Below, piece by piece: positions 48,994 to 51,848 of a DNA stretch of 51,848 nt (position 1 is the stretch's first letter; the number at the start of each line of letters is the position of its first letter). A program made the translations under genes and the position numbers. The notes beneath the pieces are model-generated. The model saw nothing but the letters and a program-made list of their open reading frames with translations, was not told the origin of the DNA and searched no databases. This DNA is from an uncultured Eubacteriales bacterium (lineage in GTDB: Bacteria; Bacillota; Clostridia; Oscillospirales; Oscillospiraceae), in the NCBI GenBank assembly GCA_902465435.1, contig CABQNH010000011.1, positions 1-51,848 of the forward strand, given 5' to 3'.

Positions 48994-51684
48994 ATGCACA
49001 AGTATGTTTACCTTTTCACGGAAGGCAACGCGAACATGCGTGAGCTTCTCGGCGGAAAGGGCGCAAACCTCGCAGAAATGACCAACATTGGTATGCCGGT
49101 TCCCCAGGGCTTCACGATTTCCACCGAAGCCTGCACCAAATACTACGAAGACGGCCGCACCATCAACGATGAGATCATGGCGGAGATCATGGAAAACATC
49201 GAGAAGATGGAAGAGATCAACGGCAAAAAGTTCGGCGACCTGCAGAATCCGCTGCTTGTTTCCGTCCGCTCCGGTGCAAGAGCTTCCATGCCCGGCATGA
49301 TGGATACCATCCTCAACCTCGGCCTGAACGATGACGTTGTCGCCGCAATGATTAAGGCCAATCCCGACCCCAAGTTCGAGCGCTTTGTTTACGACTCCTA
49401 TCGCCGCTTCATCCAGATGTTCTCCGACGTCGTCATGGAAGTCGGCAAGAAACATTTTGAGCGGCTGATCGACCAGATGAAGGAGCGCAAGGGCGTGACC
49501 TTTGACGTCGATCTGACCGCCGCCGACCTCAAGGAGCTGGCGGAGCAGTTTAAGGCCGAGTACAAGAAGCAGATCGGCGCCGACTTCCCCTCCGACCCGA
49601 AGACCCAGCTTTACGAAGCAATCCGTGCGGTGTTCCGCTCCTGGGACAACCAGCGTGCAAACGTCTACCGCCGTGACAACGACATTCCCTATTCCTGGGG
49701 CACTGCCGTCAACGTCATGCCGATGGTCTTCGGCAACCTGAACGAGAACTCCGGCACCGGTGTCGCCTTCACCCGCGACCCCGCGACCGGCGAGAAGAAG
49801 CTCATGGGCGAATTCCTCACCAACGCACAGGGCGAGGACGTTGTCGCCGGCGTTCGCACGCCGATGCCCATCTCTCAGATGGCGGAGAAGTTCCCCGATG
49901 CATACAAGGAATTCCTCAAGGTCTGCGACATCCTTGAAAATCACTACCGCGATATGCAGGACATGGAGTTCACCGTGGAAAACGGCAAGCTCTATATGCT
50001 GCAGTGCCGCAACGGCAAGCGTACCGCGCAGGCTGCGCTCAAGATCGCCTGCGACCTCGTGGACGAGGGCATGATCTCCGAACAGCGGGCTGTTGCGATG
50101 ATCGACCCGAGAAATCTTGACACGCTGCTGCATCCGCAGTTCGACGCAAAGGCGCTGAAGGCCGCTACGCCGATGGGCAAGGGTCTGGGCGCTTCCCCCG
50201 GTGCTGCCGCCGGCAAGATCGTGTTCTCCGCAGAGGACGCGGAAACCTGGCACGCGCGCGGCGAGAAGGTCGTTCTGGTTCGCCTTGAGACCTCGCCGGA
50301 GGATATCACCGGCATGAAGGCCGCGCAGGGCATCCTGACCGTTCGCGGCGGCATGACCTCCCACGCGGCGGTCGTTGCCCGCGGCATGGGCACCTGCTGC
50401 GTCTCCGGCTGCGGCGACATTGCCATGGACGAAGCAAACAAGAAGTTTACCCTTGGCGGAAAGGAATTCCACGAGGGTGACTGCATCTCTCTCGACGGCT
50501 CTACCGGCAACATTTACGACGGCCTTATCCCGACCGTTGACGCTTCTATCGCAGGCGAGTTCGGCCGCATCATGGAGTGGGCCGACAAGTACCGCGTGCT
50601 GAAGGTTCGCACCAATGCCGACACCCCGAGAGACGCCAAGAAGGCACGTGAGCTGGGTGCAGAGGGCATCGGCCTTTGCCGCACCGAGCATATGTTCTTT
50701 GAAGCCGACCGCATCGCCGCATTCCGCGAGATGATCTGCTCCGACACCGTCGAGGAGCGCGAGGCTGCGCTAAACAAGATCCTTCCCTATCAGCAGGGCG
50801 ATTTTGAGGCGCTGTATGAAGCAATGGAAGGCGACGCCGTCACCATCCGCTTCCTGGATCCCCCCCTCCATGAGTTCGTTCCGACAGAGGAAAAGGACAT
50901 CGAGCTGTTGGCCGCGACACAGGGCAAGAGCGTGGAAACCATTAAGTCCATCATCGAGAGCCTGAAGGAATTCAACCCCATGATGGGTCACCGTGGCTGC
51001 CGTCTGGCTGTTACCTATCCGGAAATCGCTGCGATGCAGACGAAGGCTGTCATTCGTGCCGCCATTAACGTCTCCAAGAAGCACACCGATTGGAGCATCG
51101 TTCCTGAGATCATGATCCCGCTGGTCGGCGATGCAAAGGAACTGAAGTTTGTTAAGGATATCGTTGTCAAGACTGCCGACGAGGAAATTGCAAACTCCGG
51201 TATGGAGCTGCACTATGAGGTCGGCACCATGATCGAGATCCCGCGCGCCTGCCTGACGGCAGACGAGGTCGCGAAGGAAGCGGAGTTCTTCTGCTTCGGC
51301 ACAAACGACCTGACTCAGATGACCTACGGCTTCAGCCGCGACGACGCCGGCAAGTTCCTCAACGCTTACTACGATGCCAAGATCTTTGAGAGCGATCCGT
51401 TCGCAAGACTCGATCAGAACGGCGTCGGAAAGCTGATGGAAATGGCATGCAGGCTCGGCCGGAGCGTCCGTCCGGAGATGCACCTCGGCATCTGCGGCGA
51501 GCACGGCGGCGATCCCTCTTCCGTCGAGTTCTGCCATAAGCTTGGCTTGACCTACGTTTCCTGCAGCCCGTTCCGCGTCCCGATCGCACGCCTCGCCGCC
51601 GCGCAGGCTGCTATTCACGAACAACAGGAATTCTTCAAGGAACTTGCTAAAGAGTATCCCGAAAAGGCTTGGATGTTCAAATAA
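48994..51684 (+). CDS. ppdK: Pyruvate, phosphate dikinase
   Basis: An 896-residue PPDK that interconverts pyruvate + ATP + Pi and PEP + AMP + PPi; in anaerobes it often runs in glycolysis with PPi or supports gluconeogenesis. The N-terminal ATP-grasp domain has GGKGANLAEM and SVRSGARASMPGMMDT. The swivelling phosphohistidine domain has RGGMTSHAAVVARGMG (His about residue 454). The C-terminal TIM barrel has EGIGLCRTEHMFF, FLDPPLHEF and LGICGEHGGDPSS with the catalytic Cys (about 834). The start is ATG 48994 after GAAAGGGG; an in-frame ATG at 48973 overlaps that site. Codon use is less GC-biased at wobble positions than in neighbours, as in highly expressed genes. Monocistronic. Confidence 0.98.
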   Translation: MHKYVYLFTEGNANMRELLGGKGANLAEMTNIGMPVPQGFTISTEACTKYYEDGRTINDEIMAEIMENIEKMEEINGKKFGDLQNPLLVSVRSGARASMPGMMDTILNLGLNDDVVAAMIKANPDPKFERFVYDSYRRFIQMFSDVVMEVGKKHFERLIDQMKERKGVTFDVDLTAADLKELAEQFKAEYKKQIGADFPSDPKTQLYEAIRAVFRSWDNQRANVYRRDNDIPYSWGTAVNVMPMVFGNLNENSGTGVAFTRDPATGEKKLMGEFLTNAQGEDVVAGVRTPMPISQMAEKFPDAYKEFLKVCDILENHYRDMQDMEFTVENGKLYMLQCRNGKRTAQAALKIACDLVDEGMISEQRAVAMIDPRNLDTLLHPQFDAKALKAATPMGKGLGASPGAAAGKIVFSAEDAETWHARGEKVVLVRLETSPEDITGMKAAQGILTVRGGMTSHAAVVARGMGTCCVSGCGDIAMDEANKKFTLGGKEFHEGDCISLDGSTGNIYDGLIPTVDASIAGEFGRIMEWADKYRVLKVRTNADTPRDAKKARELGAEGIGLCRTEHMFFEADRIAAFREMICSDTVEEREAALNKILPYQQGDFEALYEAMEGDAVTIRFLDPPLHEFVPTEEKDIELLAATQGKSVETIKSIIESLKEFNPMMGHRGCRLAVTYPEIAAMQTKAVIRAAINVSKKHTDWSIVPEIMIPLVGDAKELKFVKDIVVKTADEEIANSGMELHYEVGTMIEIPRACLTADEVAKEAEFFCFGTNDLTQMTYGFSRDDAGKFLNAYYDAKIFESDPFARLDQNGVGKLMEMACRLGRSVRPEMHLGICGEHGGDPSSVEFCHKLGLTYVSCSPFRVPIARLAAAQAAIHEQQEFFKELAKEYPEKAWMFK

Positions 51685-51700
51685 TTCACTATAAAGAAAA

Positions 51701-51731
51701 GAGCTCCCACTTCATTGTGGGGGCTCTTTTT
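51701..51731 (+). terminator. ppdK terminator
   Basis: Stem GAGCTCCCAC/GTGGGGGCTC (51701-51726) with a six-base loop, then TTTTT. The remaining 117 bases to the window end show nothing I can support. Confidence 0.93.
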
Positions 51732-51848
51732 GCTTATGGCTATATCCAAATACTTACATTCAAATCAAACCGGTTGTAAAGTCTTTTTTTGTACGCAAAT
51801 TGCAAGTGCAAGTTGGACACCTGCACGGTAGAACTTAGTGAATCAGAG

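Noticed and set aside
48877..50691. 604-residue minus-strand frame
   Set aside because: Antisense shadow of ppdK.
1..51848. CRISPR arrays, tRNA or rRNA genes, integrases or transposases
   Set aside because: None seen: the only regular repeats are the 286-bp units, with no spacer pattern, and no protein with integrase or transposase motifs is encoded.

Overview
The window is about 52 kb of GC-rich chromosomal DNA from a low-complexity Firmicute, most likely class Clostridia and probably Oscillospiraceae/Ruminococcaceae-like. Signs are the rplU-prp-rpmA-obg order, an L27 precursor with the Prp-cleavable N-terminus, strong AGGAGG ribosome sites, a formyl-THF synthetase/FchA/FolD set, a two-gene SmsCB Fe-S system and pyruvate phosphate dikinase. 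I see no rRNA, tRNA, CRISPR array, prophage or intact transposase.

Layout. 1-4.1 kb: 3' end of ftsH, an MscS channel, then a serine-palmitoyltransferase-like PLP enzyme overlapping a short-chain dehydrogenase. 4.2-7.7 kb (minus): a heterodimeric ABC exporter. 7.9-8.8 kb: a DUF89 protein. 9.0-13.3 kb: an autoregulated MarR gene with a second heterodimeric ABC exporter. 13.3-13.9 kb: tandem non-coding repeats. 14-19.3 kb (minus): an RluA-type pseudouridine synthase, a ModE-like regulator, a C39-type peptidase and a response regulator/histidine kinase/membrane protein operon. 19.5-24.8 kb: one-carbon genes (fhs, a DUF6440 gene, fchA, folD, a DUF1576 membrane protein). 25.2-28.2 kb: a LysM-M14 peptidase and an NfeD/SPFH pair. 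28.3-32.8 kb (minus): smsCB and rplU-prp-rpmA-obg. 32.8-39.2 kb: apbE with a NusG-II-domain protein, a DUF308 membrane protein and an MMPL pump with a secreted coiled-coil partner. 39.6-40.7 kb (minus): a 55-residue membrane protein and birA. 41-48.6 kb: trkA-trkH, a P-type ATPase, a PF06541 protein and an alpha/beta hydrolase. 49-51.7 kb: ppdK.

The most unusual feature is a dispersed, non-coding, structured repeat of about 215 bp. It occurs six times (twice in tandem at 13.3-13.8 kb; at 24.9, 31.4, 39.3 and 44.1 kb), plus one solo end at 21.57 kb and one internally deleted miniature at 39.49 kb. It has 15-bp terminal inverted repeats and a central hairpin kept by compensatory changes. It sits directly against Rho-independent terminator hairpins. 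At two loci the locus's own terminator is present on both sides of it, with an identical 286-bp period. It looks like a MITE-type element that targets, or travels with, terminators.

Other points of interest. The FolD has lost the cyclohydrolase lysine and glutamine while a separate cyclohydrolase, FchA, is encoded next door. An SPT-like/ketoreductase-like pair suggests a sphingolipid-like product in a Firmicute. The fhs mRNA has a three-hairpin leader matching no class I could recall. The ModE-like gene appears to be leaderless. The MarR promoter carries two exact palindromic operators.
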